The notes beneath the pieces are model-generated. The model ran no database searches and was not told the origin of the DNA. It saw nothing but the letters and a program-made list of their open reading frames with translations. DNA of 28,579 bases from JAIPEI01 sp964443135 (GTDB lineage: Bacteria > Desulfobacterota > DSM-4660 > Desulfatiglandales > HGW-15): NCBI GenBank assembly GCA_964443135.1, contig CAYUBQ010000050.1:1-28579 (forward strand), read 5' to 3'. Positions 1 through 6,038 of this stretch are shown here, in pieces. Position numbers and translations under genes: made by a program. The number at the start of each line of letters is the position of its first letter. The stretch's first letter is position 1.

Positions 1-1
1 C

Positions 2-598
2 GGGTGCAAGTACTGGCTCAACACGGAATGAGGGCACGAGCTCTTTGCATTCCGGGTCGGATTGCAGAAATTCAACGTCGAGCACAACTTCGAGATCGAA
101 AGCATCATTCGTCTTTACGCCAAGTGGATCCGAGAGGGCAAGCTGCCCGTGAGCTCGGACTGGAACAAGGACCTCCAGGTCAAGTTCACGGTCCAGGACC
201 CCTGCCAGCTGGTGCGGAAATCCTTTGGCGATCCGGTGGCCGAGGACCTCCGGTACGTGGTCAAGAAGGTGGTGGGCGAGGAGAACTTCATCGACATGCA
301 GCCCAACCGCTCCAACAACTTCTGCTGCGGCGGGGGCGGCGGGTACCTCCAGAGCGGGTACACCGAAGAGAGAAGGCAGTACGGGAAGATCAAGTTCGAC
401 CAGATCATGGCCACCGGGGCGGGCTACTGCATCGCGCCCTGCCACAACTGCCACTCCCAGATCCACGATCTGTCGGAGCACTTCGAGGGCGGGTTCCCCG
501 TGGTCCACCTCTGGACCCTGATCTGCCTCTCCATGGGCGTCCTCGGGGAGAACGAGCGGGCCTACCTGGGTCCGGACCTGGCGGAGGTCGGGCTCTAG
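2..598 (+). CDS. HdrD/TmcB-type CCG-domain Fe-S protein, 5' partial, probable selenoprotein
   Basis: This is the C-terminal ~198 residues of an iron-sulfur oxidoreductase subunit of the heterodisulfide reductase (HdrB/HdrD/TmcB/GlpC) type; such subunits carry electrons between membrane or ferredoxin pools and disulfides. The second CCG domain is complete: DPC, then NNFCCGGGGG, then APCHNCHSQ, the ligand pattern for a [4Fe-4S] site. The frame is open from base 2 except for a TGA at 29-31. Coding sense is family-like on both sides (GCKYWLNTE before, GHELFAFRVGLQKF after), and the TGA falls where relatives have Cys in a TECGH motif. A SECIS-like hairpin follows, so I read the TGA as selenocysteine. 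If it were a true stop, translation could only resume at the TTG at 62, which has no Shine-Dalgarno sequence. A strong terminator follows the gene, so it ends its operon. Family certain; the exact subunit (TmcB-like is my best guess) is not. Confidence 0.85.
29..68 (+). promoter_or_regulatory. Candidate bacterial SECIS element with Sec UGA codon
   Basis: The UGA is at 29-31. The hairpin pairs 44-49 with 63-68 (one G-U pair), has a U-U mismatch at 50/62, then pairs 51-53 with 59-61 and closes a five-base loop GGGUC at 54-58. The loop begins 22 nt after the UGA and opens with G. This fits the known bacterial SECIS rules (short apical loop with an early G, about 16-37 nt from the UGA) and resembles the GGUC loop of E. 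coli fdhF. It would recruit SelB with Sec-tRNA. Geometry is seen directly; function is inferred. Confidence 0.7.
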
Positions 599-626
599 GC
601 CGGGGCCGAGATCGTTGCGCGACTGC

Positions 627-661
627 AAAATCCCGCCCGGTCTCCGGGCGGGATTTTTTTT
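627..661 (+). terminator. Strong intrinsic terminator
   Basis: A perfect 14-bp stem (627-640 with 644-657) closes a three-base loop, TCT, and continues into an uninterrupted T run to 661. The A-run on the left arm pairs with the T-run, so it may also work on the other strand. It sits 28 nt after the stop of the Fe-S protein and ends that operon. Confidence 0.95.
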
Positions 662-717
662 GTGAACGGGTGCGGGCCGCCCCGACCGGCCTCCCCGCGG
701 GATCCAAGGAGGATGTC

Positions 718-921
718 ATGAGCGACAAAAAGAGCTACAGAGTCCAGACTGCATGCCCCCAGTGCGGGTGCAGCGCCGTATCCCACCTCAGCGCCGAGGA
801 GATCAAGGAAAAGTTCGGGGACGTGCCCAACGTCCAGCTGGAGTGCAGCGAGTGCATGGCCAGGTACGAGGCCTCCCTGAAGGAGGCCTGCCCGGAGTAC
901 GCCGAGGACTGCGGGCTCTGA
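718..921 (+). CDS. Small Cys-rich (zinc-ribbon-like) protein
   Basis: A 67-residue protein. AAGGAGG at 706-712 stands five bases before the ATG, which fixes the start. It has two Cys pairs, CPQCGC near residue 12 and CSECMARYE near residue 42, spaced as in a zinc ribbon or rubredoxin-like knuckle, plus two further Cys near the acidic C-terminus. It has no signal peptide or membrane segment. It is cut off from the upstream gene by the terminator, and I see no clear promoter in the 57 nt between them. I do not recognise a named family; metal binding is inferred from the Cys pattern only. Low-level read-through of the terminator is one way it could be transcribed. Confidence 0.75.
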   Translation: MSDKKSYRVQTACPQCGCSAVSHLSAEEIKEKFGDVPNVQLECSECMARYEASLKEACPEYAEDCGL

Positions 922-1038
922 TTCTCCCTGTGGCCGACCGGAGCCTGAGGACCTCGAAGGCTCTTCCCTCCCATGGCCGCTTCGCCGCCCGACCCCTTCC
1001 TGCCGCGCGATTCGGCCGGCGTGACCAGGATCGGTGTG

Positions 1039-1076
1039 TTGCGATTTCGCAATGTGCGGATGCCTGGATCATTGCG
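1039..1076. promoter_or_regulatory. Palindromic operator / enhancer candidate for a sigma-54 activator
   Basis: TTGCGA-TT-TCGCAA at 1039-1052 is a perfect 6-bp dyad. Its right arm CGCAATG (1048-1054) is repeated inverted as CATTGCG (1070-1076). Three matching half-sites 110-150 bp upstream of a sigma-54 promoter are placed as enhancer sites for AAA+ activators usually are. The protein that binds is unknown, and no activator gene is in the window. Confidence 0.5.
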
Positions 1077-1185
1077 TTTCCGGTTGACTCCAGCATCTCC
1101 CCGGGCCTCTCCCGGGAAGATCCCGTCAGAAGAATCCTCTGATATCCCAATGAGTTCGGTCCGGAACCGGGACTCCGGTCCGGCG

Positions 1186-1201
1186 TGGCACGCCCGATGC
1201 A
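1186..1201 (+). promoter_or_regulatory. Sigma-54 (RpoN) promoter candidate for the NifX-Mrp operon
   Basis: TGGCACGCCCGATGCA matches the sigma-54 consensus TGGCAC-N5-TTGCA at all positions but one, with the invariant GG (-24) and GC (-12) spaced correctly. Transcription would start near 1213. The related orp operons of Desulfovibrio vulgaris are known to depend on sigma-54, which supports the call. Confidence 0.7.
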
Positions 1202-1345
1202 CAAGCGACACCTGCGGCCGGGCCGTCCCGGATCTCGAGGCATCGACATCCGGTGATTCATGCTTATATTTTCGACCAGCGTTCAACCATCAGCCCCGGG
1301 CGCGCCCTTTCGGAGCGCGGGCCGGGACGGAAAGCAGAGGTGAGG

Positions 1346-1708
1346 ATGAGAATCGCTGTCACATCCGCGGGAAACGATTTGAGCGGTGAGGTGGATTCAC
1401 GGTTCGGGAGGGCTCCCCGATTCCTCCTGGTGGATCCGGAGACCATGGAGTACGAGGTTTTGGAGAACACCCAGAGCCTGGATCTCCCCCAGGGCGCGGG
1501 CATCCAGGCCGCAGAGAACCTCGCGAAGCGGAAGCCCGACGTGGTGCTCACCGGAAACTGCGGTCCCAAGGCCTTCAAGGTGCTTCAGGCCGCGGGGATC
1601 GGTGTGGTGGTCGATGTCCGGGGCAAGGTCGAGGACGCGGTCAGGGCATATGTCCGGGGGGATTACCAGACCGCGGGAACGGCCAATGTAGAGGGCCACT
1701 GGATGTGA
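1346..1708 (+). CDS. NifX/NifB-type (dinitrogenase FeMo-cofactor fold) protein, ORP-like
   Basis: A 120-residue single-domain protein of the NifX / NafY / C-terminal NifB fold, a family that binds metal clusters in transit; in Desulfovibrio a relative (ORP) carries a mixed molybdenum-copper-sulfur cluster. The N-terminal strand MRIAVTSAG, the SRFGRAPRF motif (about 18-26) and the conserved GNCGPKAF turn (about 72-79) identify it. AGAGGTGAGG directly precedes the ATG at 1346; the longer frame starting at 1253 has no ribosome site and a non-conserved start. First gene after the sigma-54 promoter. It has no CxxC, so any cluster must be held by other residues such as the single Cys of GNCG and His118. 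The role in this organism is inferred. Confidence 0.88.
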   Translation: MRIAVTSAGNDLSGEVDSRFGRAPRFLLVDPETMEYEVLENTQSLDLPQGAGIQAAENLAKRKPDVVLTGNCGPKAFKVLQAAGIGVVVDVRGKVEDAVRAYVRGDYQTAGTANVEGHWM

Positions 1709-1757
1709 TCGCGGACGGACCACGCGCGGCCCCCCGTCCGGGGCATGGGGCTGGGTC

Positions 1758-2228
1758 ATGAAGGTGGCGATACCCGTGTGGGGAGACAAGATCTCCCCCG
1801 TGTTCGATACGGCCACGCAGCTCATGATCGTCGACACCGGATCCGGGCACCCGGAACGAACCAACGTGAGCCTGGAAGGGGACGATCTGCGGAGGCGGTG
1901 CGCCCGCATGAAAGAGTTCGGGGTGGAGACGCTGATCTGCAGCGCCATCTCGAATCCTTTCCGCCGGGGGTTGAGGGCCGCGAACATCGAGGTGATCCAG
2001 GGAATCTCCGGACCCAAGGAGGAGATCCTGCAGGCCTACCTGCAGGGCGACCTGTACCAGGAGGCCTTTCGTCTGCCGGGGTGCCCGCGGGGCAAGTGGG
2101 GTGCGGAGGTGTCGTCCCGCCCGGAAGGCGCCCCCTGCAGAAAAATGAAGAGCAGCCCGGGGAAAGGCCGCGGCGGCCGACGAAAACGACGCGCATCCCC
2201 GGACAATTCACCGAAAAAGGAGGCATGA
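1758..2228 (+). CDS. Second NifX-like protein with a basic C-terminal tail
   Basis: A 156-residue protein with a NifX fold in its first ~105 residues (MKVAIPVWGDKISPVFDTA, then TLICSAISNPFRRGL) and a low-complexity, Lys/Arg/Ser-rich tail of about 50 residues including CPRGKWG and GRGGRRKRRAS. The fold shows it belongs with the metal-cluster carriers around it. It lies 49 nt after the first NifX gene, with a 7-bp inverted repeat (1712-1718 / 1734-1740) in between. Its stop overlaps the ATGA that could start the Mrp gene, so the two are translationally coupled. The tail is not part of the known fold; it could contact nucleic acid, an acidic partner or the membrane surface, or be a disordered linker. 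Only a weak GGGGC ribosome site precedes the ATG. Confidence 0.8.
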   Translation: MKVAIPVWGDKISPVFDTATQLMIVDTGSGHPERTNVSLEGDDLRRRCARMKEFGVETLICSAISNPFRRGLRAANIEVIQGISGPKEEILQAYLQGDLYQEAFRLPGCPRGKWGAEVSSRPEGAPCRKMKSSPGKGRGGRRKRRASPDNSPKKEA

Positions 2229-2236
2229 GAAAGCCA

Positions 2237-3478
2237 ATGTCGGATGGTCATGGAAGCAGCTGCGGCGCAAACGGCCGCAAGGATCAGCACGATCAGCAGG
2301 ATGTGGAGATCCGCGACCGGCTCTCGCACATCAAGAACAAGATTCTGGTCATGAGCGGCAAGGGAGGCGTGGGCAAGAGCAGTGTGGCTGCATGCCTCGC
2401 TCTGTTCCTGGCCCGCAGGGGATACTCGGTGGGGCTCATGGACGTGGACCTGCACGGACCGAGCATTCCCAGGCTTCTGGGACTGACGGAGGGGATTCAG
2501 CTCTCCAAGACGTCGGGCAAGGCCCTGCCGGTGGCCTGCACGGAGAACCTGACCGCCATATCCATCGAGTTCCTGATGGGAGAGAATCGGGACGCCGCCA
2601 CGATCTGGAGGGGACCGATCAAGATCGGCGTGATTCGCCAGTTCATCTCGGACATCGAGTGGCCCGAGCTCGACTTCCTGGTCATCGACTCCCCGCCCGG
2701 CACGGGGGACGAGCCTCTGACCGTCGCTCAGACCATCCCGGATGCGAAGGCGCTGGTGGTCACCACCCCCCAGGAGATCTCGCTGGCGGACGTGCGGAAA
2801 TCCATCAACTTCTGCAGGCAGGTTCACATGGAGATCCTGGGGCTGGTGGAGAACATGAGCGGCCTCACCTGCCCGCACTGCAACGAGATGATCGATCTCT
2901 TCCGCTCCAAGGGAGCCGCCCTGCTGGCGGGCAAGGAGAAGGTCGACCTTCTGGGCACCCTGCCCATCGATCCCGAGGTGGTTCGCCTGGGGGACCAGGG
3001 GGCCCTGAAGACCCTGGACGTGCAATCGTCCCATTTTGCCCGGGCCTTCCACGAGATCGTCGACGCGGTTCTTCAGAAGACGGCCGCTGCGCGGGTTCAG
3101 GAAACGACATCCAAGGAGGAGGAAAAGGAGACGGACATGGAAAAAGTGATGTTCGCCGTTCCGGTGGCCGGGGGCAAGCTGTGCGCCCACTTCGGGCATT
3201 GCGAGCAGTTCGCCCTGGTGGAAACCGAAGACGGAAAGATCAAGGGGACCCGGATGCACACCCCCCCGCCGCACGAGCCCGGGGTGCTTCCCAAGTGGCT
3301 CCACGAGATGGGATCCGACGTCATCATCGCAGGGGGCATGGGCGCAAGGGCCCAGGGGCTGTTCGAGGAGAACGGGATCAAGGTGATCATCGGGGCCCCC
3401 ATGGACGCGCCGGAGGCGCTGGTCAATCAGTACCTGTCCGGCGTCCTGGTGACCGGGGAAAACATCTGTGACCACTGA
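2237..3478 (+). CDS. Mrp/NBP35-type ATPase fused to a NifX domain (MrpORP-like)
   Basis: A 413-residue fusion. Residues ~1-275 are an ApbC/Mrp P-loop ATPase, which carries and delivers Fe-S clusters: deviant Walker A GKGGVGKS (41-48), SPPGTGDEPL, and the dimer-bridging CPHC (C212, C215) in GLTCPHCNEM. Residues ~301-413 are a NifX domain with CAHFGHCEQF and a terminal CDH. The same fusion is known in Desulfovibrio as MrpORP, linked to the orange-protein complex. I chose the ATG at 2237 because AAGGAGG (2217-2223) is only one base from the alternative ATG at 2225; the 13-base spacing is long, so 2225 (ATGA overlap with the previous stop) remains possible. Cytoplasmic; probably the cluster-loading ATPase of the operon. 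Confidence 0.9.
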   Translation: MSDGHGSSCGANGRKDQHDQQDVEIRDRLSHIKNKILVMSGKGGVGKSSVAACLALFLARRGYSVGLMDVDLHGPSIPRLLGLTEGIQLSKTSGKALPVACTENLTAISIEFLMGENRDAATIWRGPIKIGVIRQFISDIEWPELDFLVIDSPPGTGDEPLTVAQTIPDAKALVVTTPQEISLADVRKSINFCRQVHMEILGLVENMSGLTCPHCNEMIDLFRSKGAALLAGKEKVDLLGTLPIDPEVVRLGDQGALKTLDVQSSHFARAFHEIVDAVLQKTAAARVQETTSKEEEKETDMEKVMFAVPVAGGKLCAHFGHCEQFALVETEDGKIKGTRMHTPPPHEPGVLPKWLHEMGSDVIIAGGMGARAQGLFEENGIKVIIGAPMDAPEALVNQYLSGVLVTGENICDH

Positions 3479-3498
3479 ATCGGACCGGGGAGACGGAT

Positions 3499-3843
3499 AT
3501 GCAAAAGGTGGCGATCGTGGGGTGCGGCGCCTACATGGAAAGCGGCTACGGCTGTCCCGGCGAGTGGCGGTGCCTGAAGGCCGCCGCCCTGGGAGAGGGG
3601 ACGTTCGAGAGCCCGTCCCAGGTGGTGTCTTTTGTGAAGTGCGACTGCCCGGGCAGGTCCCTGGCGCCCAACCTGGGGATGGCCGTGAAGCTTTCGGAGA
3701 TCAAGCCGGATGTCGTGTATCTGAGCAGCTGCCTGGTCAACGCCAGGCCGGGATGCCCCTATGCCGATGCCGACGAGCTGGTGGAGATCATCCGGAGCAA
3801 GACCGGTCTCCGGGTGGTCAAGGGGACACACGATTACCATTAG
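3499..3843 (+). CDS. CGGC-domain (putative metal-binding) protein
   Basis: A 114-residue Cys-rich protein. Cys residues occur in KVAIVGCGAYMESGYGCPGEWRC, in VKCDCPG and in SSCLVNARPGCPYAD, the arrangement of the CGGC domain found in anaerobes and predicted to bind metal. GGGGAGA stands eight bases before the ATG, 20 nt after the Mrp-NifX stop, so it belongs to the same operon. It has no membrane segment or signal. Within this gene set a role as metal or cluster carrier or redox sensor is reasonable, but no biochemical function is established for the domain as far as I know. Confidence 0.8.
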   Translation: MQKVAIVGCGAYMESGYGCPGEWRCLKAAALGEGTFESPSQVVSFVKCDCPGRSLAPNLGMAVKLSEIKPDVVYLSSCLVNARPGCPYADADELVEIIRSKTGLRVVKGTHDYH

Positions 3844-3942
3844 AGCGGGCCTTCGCGGGTGACACCCCGATCATCGGACGGTGTGGACCGCCGTGAACGG
3901 GGTTCCGTCGCCCGGTGCGGGGGACCGCATGGGAGGAACGTC

Positions 3943-4146
3943 ATGCCGGCACAAGGTAGAGGATCGGGTGGAGGTCAGGGCAGGCCGGGGCAGGGCCGCG
4001 GCATGGGGGGCGGCAGAGCCCTGGGGCCCGGAGGCAACTGCGTTTGCCCGAGCTGCGGGCACACAGCGCCGCATGAGCGGGGGGTGCCCTGCTTCGAGGT
4101 CAAGTGCCCCGAATGCGGAACGTACATGACGAGGGACCGAAATTGA
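3943..4146 (+). CDS. Gly-rich small zinc-ribbon protein
   Basis: A 67-residue protein with two parts: a flexible Gly/Arg/Gln-rich N-terminus (GRGSGGGQGRPGQGRGMGGG, about 5-24) and a C-terminal zinc-ribbon-like knuckle with CVCPSCGHTAPHE and CFEVKCPECGTYM. GGAGG at 3932-3936 fixes the ATG at 3943 over the longer frame from 3859. Its TGA overlaps the TTG start of the next gene (TTGA), so the two are coupled. Gly-rich Cys-knuckle proteins of this kind often accompany Mrp/MinD-type cluster ATPases in anaerobes. The knuckle may bind Zn or Fe; function not established. The 99 nt before it hold no other feature I can support. Confidence 0.8.
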   Translation: MPAQGRGSGGGQGRPGQGRGMGGGRALGPGGNCVCPSCGHTAPHERGVPCFEVKCPECGTYMTRDRN

Positions 4147-5003
4147 TTCTTTCCATCGCAAGCGGAAAAGGCGGAACCGGGAAGACCACCGTGGCGACCA
4201 ACCTGGCCCTGGCGCTGGGCTCCGGCGTTCAGCTCCTGGACTGCGACGTGGAGGAAGCCAACGGCGCGCTCTTCGTCCGGCCGGAGTGGACCAGCCGGGA
4301 GACCTTCTACGCCACGGTCCCCGAGGTGGACGAGGACGCCTGCAGCCGGTGCGGGCAGTGCGCAGAGCTCTGTCAGTTCAAGGCGATCTCGCTGATCGGG
4401 GACACCATCCTCACCTTCCCCGAGCTCTGCCACAGCTGTGGAGGGTGTGTGCGGGTCTGCCCGGAGAACGCCGTGTCGGAGGTGGGCCGGCCCCTGGGGG
4501 TGATCCGCACGGGGAACCGGAACGGCCTCGCCTTTGCGGACGCCGAGCTCAACGTGGGGGTGGCCTTTGCTCCACCTTTGATCCGGCGGGTTCGATCGGA
4601 GGCCCTTCCGGACAGAAAGGTCATCATCGACGCCCCTCCGGGAACCTCCTGTCCCGTGATCGCGGCGGTCAAGGGGACCGACTTCGTGCTGATGGTCACG
4701 GAGCCCACGCCGTTCGGGCTGAGCGATCTGAAGCTGGCCGCCGAGGTGGTCCGCATCCTGGACATCCCGTGCGGCCTGGTCATCAACCGTTCCGGCCAGA
4801 AGTACGAGGACGTCCACGCGTTTGCCGAGGAGAAGGACATCCCCATTCTCATGGAGATCCCCTTTGATCGGAAAATCGCCGAGGCCTACTCGCGCGGCGA
4901 ACTCCTGGTGGACGCCATGCCGGAGTGGCGGGAGCGGTTCCTGGACCTGTATGGACGCATCGAGAACCTGGTGGAGCATCGGAAGGCGGAGCGGAATCGA
5001 TGA
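4143..5003 (+). CDS. MinD-superfamily ATPase with inserted 2[4Fe-4S] ferredoxin domain (1)
   Basis: A 286-residue P-loop ATPase. Walker A is GKGGTGKTT (8-16). A bacterial-type ferredoxin domain is inserted at ~60-110, with eight Cys in two CxxCxxCxxxC(P) clusters (C67, C70, C73, C77 and C96, C99, C102, C106). IIDAPPGTSCPV holds Walker B and a conserved Cys. I chose the TTG at 4143: GAGG (4131-4134) is eight bases upstream, it overlaps the previous stop, and the family begins at this strand; GTG 4104 and ATG 4113 are alternatives. Homologues are part of the orange-protein operons of Desulfovibrio and are thought to act with the NifX/Mrp proteins. Cytoplasmic, possibly coupling ATP use to electron transfer or cluster assembly. 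Confidence 0.88.
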   Translation: MILSIASGKGGTGKTTVATNLALALGSGVQLLDCDVEEANGALFVRPEWTSRETFYATVPEVDEDACSRCGQCAELCQFKAISLIGDTILTFPELCHSCGGCVRVCPENAVSEVGRPLGVIRTGNRNGLAFADAELNVGVAFAPPLIRRVRSEALPDRKVIIDAPPGTSCPVIAAVKGTDFVLMVTEPTPFGLSDLKLAAEVVRILDIPCGLVINRSGQKYEDVHAFAEEKDIPILMEIPFDRKIAEAYSRGELLVDAMPEWRERFLDLYGRIENLVEHRKAERNR

Positions 5004-5899
5004 ACGAACTCGTGGTGATCAGCGGCAAGGGGGGAACCGGGAAAACGAGCCTGATGGCGGCCTTTGCCGCCCTCGCAGGAGACGCGGTGCTGTGCGATGC
5101 GGACGTGGACGCTCCGGATCTGCACCTGATCCTGGACCCTTCCATTCGGACTCAGAGCCCGTTTCAGAGCGGAAACACGGCGCAGATCCGCCGGGAGGAC
5201 TGCACGGAGTGCGGGCTGTGCCGGGAGTTGTGCCGGTGGGACGCCGTCGGTGAGGCGTTCCGGATCGACCCTCTGGACTGCGAGGGGTGCGGCGTCTGCG
5301 TCTGGTTCTGCCCCGAGAAGGCCATCGACTTCCCCCCGAACGTCTGCGGCGAGTGGTTCGTCTCGGACACCCGTTTCGGCACCATGGTCCACGCGAAGCT
5401 CGCGCCCGCCGAGGAGAACTCGGGCAAGCTGGTGGCCCTCGTGCGCCGGGAAGCCCGCAAGATCGCCGAGACCGAGGACCGATCCCTGCTGCTCACCGAC
5501 GGGCCCCCGGGTGTGGGGTGTCCGGTGATCGCCTCCCTGGGAGGGGCCACGGCCGCCCTGGTGGTGGCGGAGCCCACGGTGTCCGGCGTGCACGACCTGG
5601 ACCGGGTCTCGGACCTGGCGGCCTTCTTCCGGGTCCCGGTCATGGTCTGCGTGAACAAGGCGGACATCAACCCGGAGACGACGGAGGCGATCCGCAGGAC
5701 CGCAGAGCAAAAGGGCCACACCTTCGTGGGGGCGATCCCCTTCCACGAGGACTTCACCCGGGCCATGATCCAGACGCAGAGCATCGAGGAGTACGCACCG
5801 GAGAGCGAGGCCGCGAACGCGGTGCGCGCCCTGTGGCGGCGGATCGTGGGCCGCCTGGAGGAGCTGACCTCCGCCTCGGCCGGCAGGGCCACGGGGTAG
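5000..5899 (+). CDS. MinD-superfamily ATPase with inserted 2[4Fe-4S] ferredoxin domain (2)
   Basis: A 299-residue paralogue of the preceding gene: Walker A GKGGTGKTS near residue 9, a ferredoxin insert with CTECGLCRELC (C68, C71, C74, C78) and CEGCGVCVWFC (C94, C97, C100, C104), and TDGPPGVGCPV for Walker B. Its ATG overlaps the previous TGA (ATGA) and GGAAGGCGGAG lies just upstream, so the pair is translationally coupled and probably forms a heterodimer. It lacks the MinD membrane-targeting helix, so it is expected to be soluble. It ends the operon; the next gene is on the other strand. Confidence 0.88.
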   Translation: MNELVVISGKGGTGKTSLMAAFAALAGDAVLCDADVDAPDLHLILDPSIRTQSPFQSGNTAQIRREDCTECGLCRELCRWDAVGEAFRIDPLDCEGCGVCVWFCPEKAIDFPPNVCGEWFVSDTRFGTMVHAKLAPAEENSGKLVALVRREARKIAETEDRSLLLTDGPPGVGCPVIASLGGATAALVVAEPTVSGVHDLDRVSDLAAFFRVPVMVCVNKADINPETTEAIRRTAEQKGHTFVGAIPFHEDFTRAMIQTQSIEEYAPESEAANAVRALWRRIVGRLEELTSASAGRATG

Positions 5900-5902
5900 C
5901 GA

Positions 5903-5927
5903 ATGGGGTCAGGTCTTGAATTTTGAC
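5903..5927. repeat. Repetitive-element remnant (GGGGTCAGGTCTTG type)
   Basis: ATGGGGTCAGGTCTTGAATT followed by TTGAC is AT-rich against its surroundings and, from memory, matches a sequence found in many copies beside REP-associated (Y1/IS200-like) transposase genes. No transposase is present, so this would be a non-autonomous scrap. One copy only in this window. Confidence 0.4.
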
Positions 5928-5993
5928 TTTTTCTTGGAGCCCTGCGAGAGGGAAGTCGTTCGGCTCCGCCCCGGACCTCCGAACTTTTCGTAG

Positions 5994-6014
5994 GGCGGGG
6001 TTTACCACCCCGCC
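5994..6014. terminator. Palindrome between convergent genes, possible bidirectional terminator or REP unit
   Basis: GGCGGGGT (5994-6001) pairs perfectly with ACCCCGCC (6007-6014) around a five-base loop. No T-run follows on either strand, so an intrinsic terminator is uncertain; a REP-type palindrome fits the neighbouring repetitive sequence. It lies between the ends of two convergent operons. Confidence 0.4.
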
Positions 6015-6038
6015 GTGTTGTCGAAGGAGTGCGAAGGC

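Larger units (their letters stand above)
922..1345. other. 424-nt regulatory intergenic region
   Basis: No convincing gene lies here; the overlapping open frames have no coding character and no ribosome site. It holds three TTGCG-type half-sites (1039-1076) and a sigma-54 promoter candidate (1186-1201), leaving about 130 nt of untranslated leader before the NifX gene at 1346. Just upstream of the -24 box is an imperfect CCGGA/TCCGG inverted repeat (about 1159-1182). Confidence 0.6.

Noticed and set aside
4..921. A 305-codon open frame covering the left end
   Set aside because: It only stays open by chance in GC-rich DNA. Its N-terminal two thirds are a shadow of the Fe-S protein; only its last 67 codons (from 718) are a real gene with its own ribosome site.
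1095..1120. CCCGGG inverted repeat in the region before the NifX operon
   Set aside because: Short self-complementary GC boxes are expected by chance at this GC content, and it has no T-run.
1712..1740. CGGACGG/CCGTCCG inverted repeat between the two NifX genes
   Set aside because: Seven pairs with a 15-nt loop and no T-run; could affect mRNA stability, but the support is too thin for a feature.
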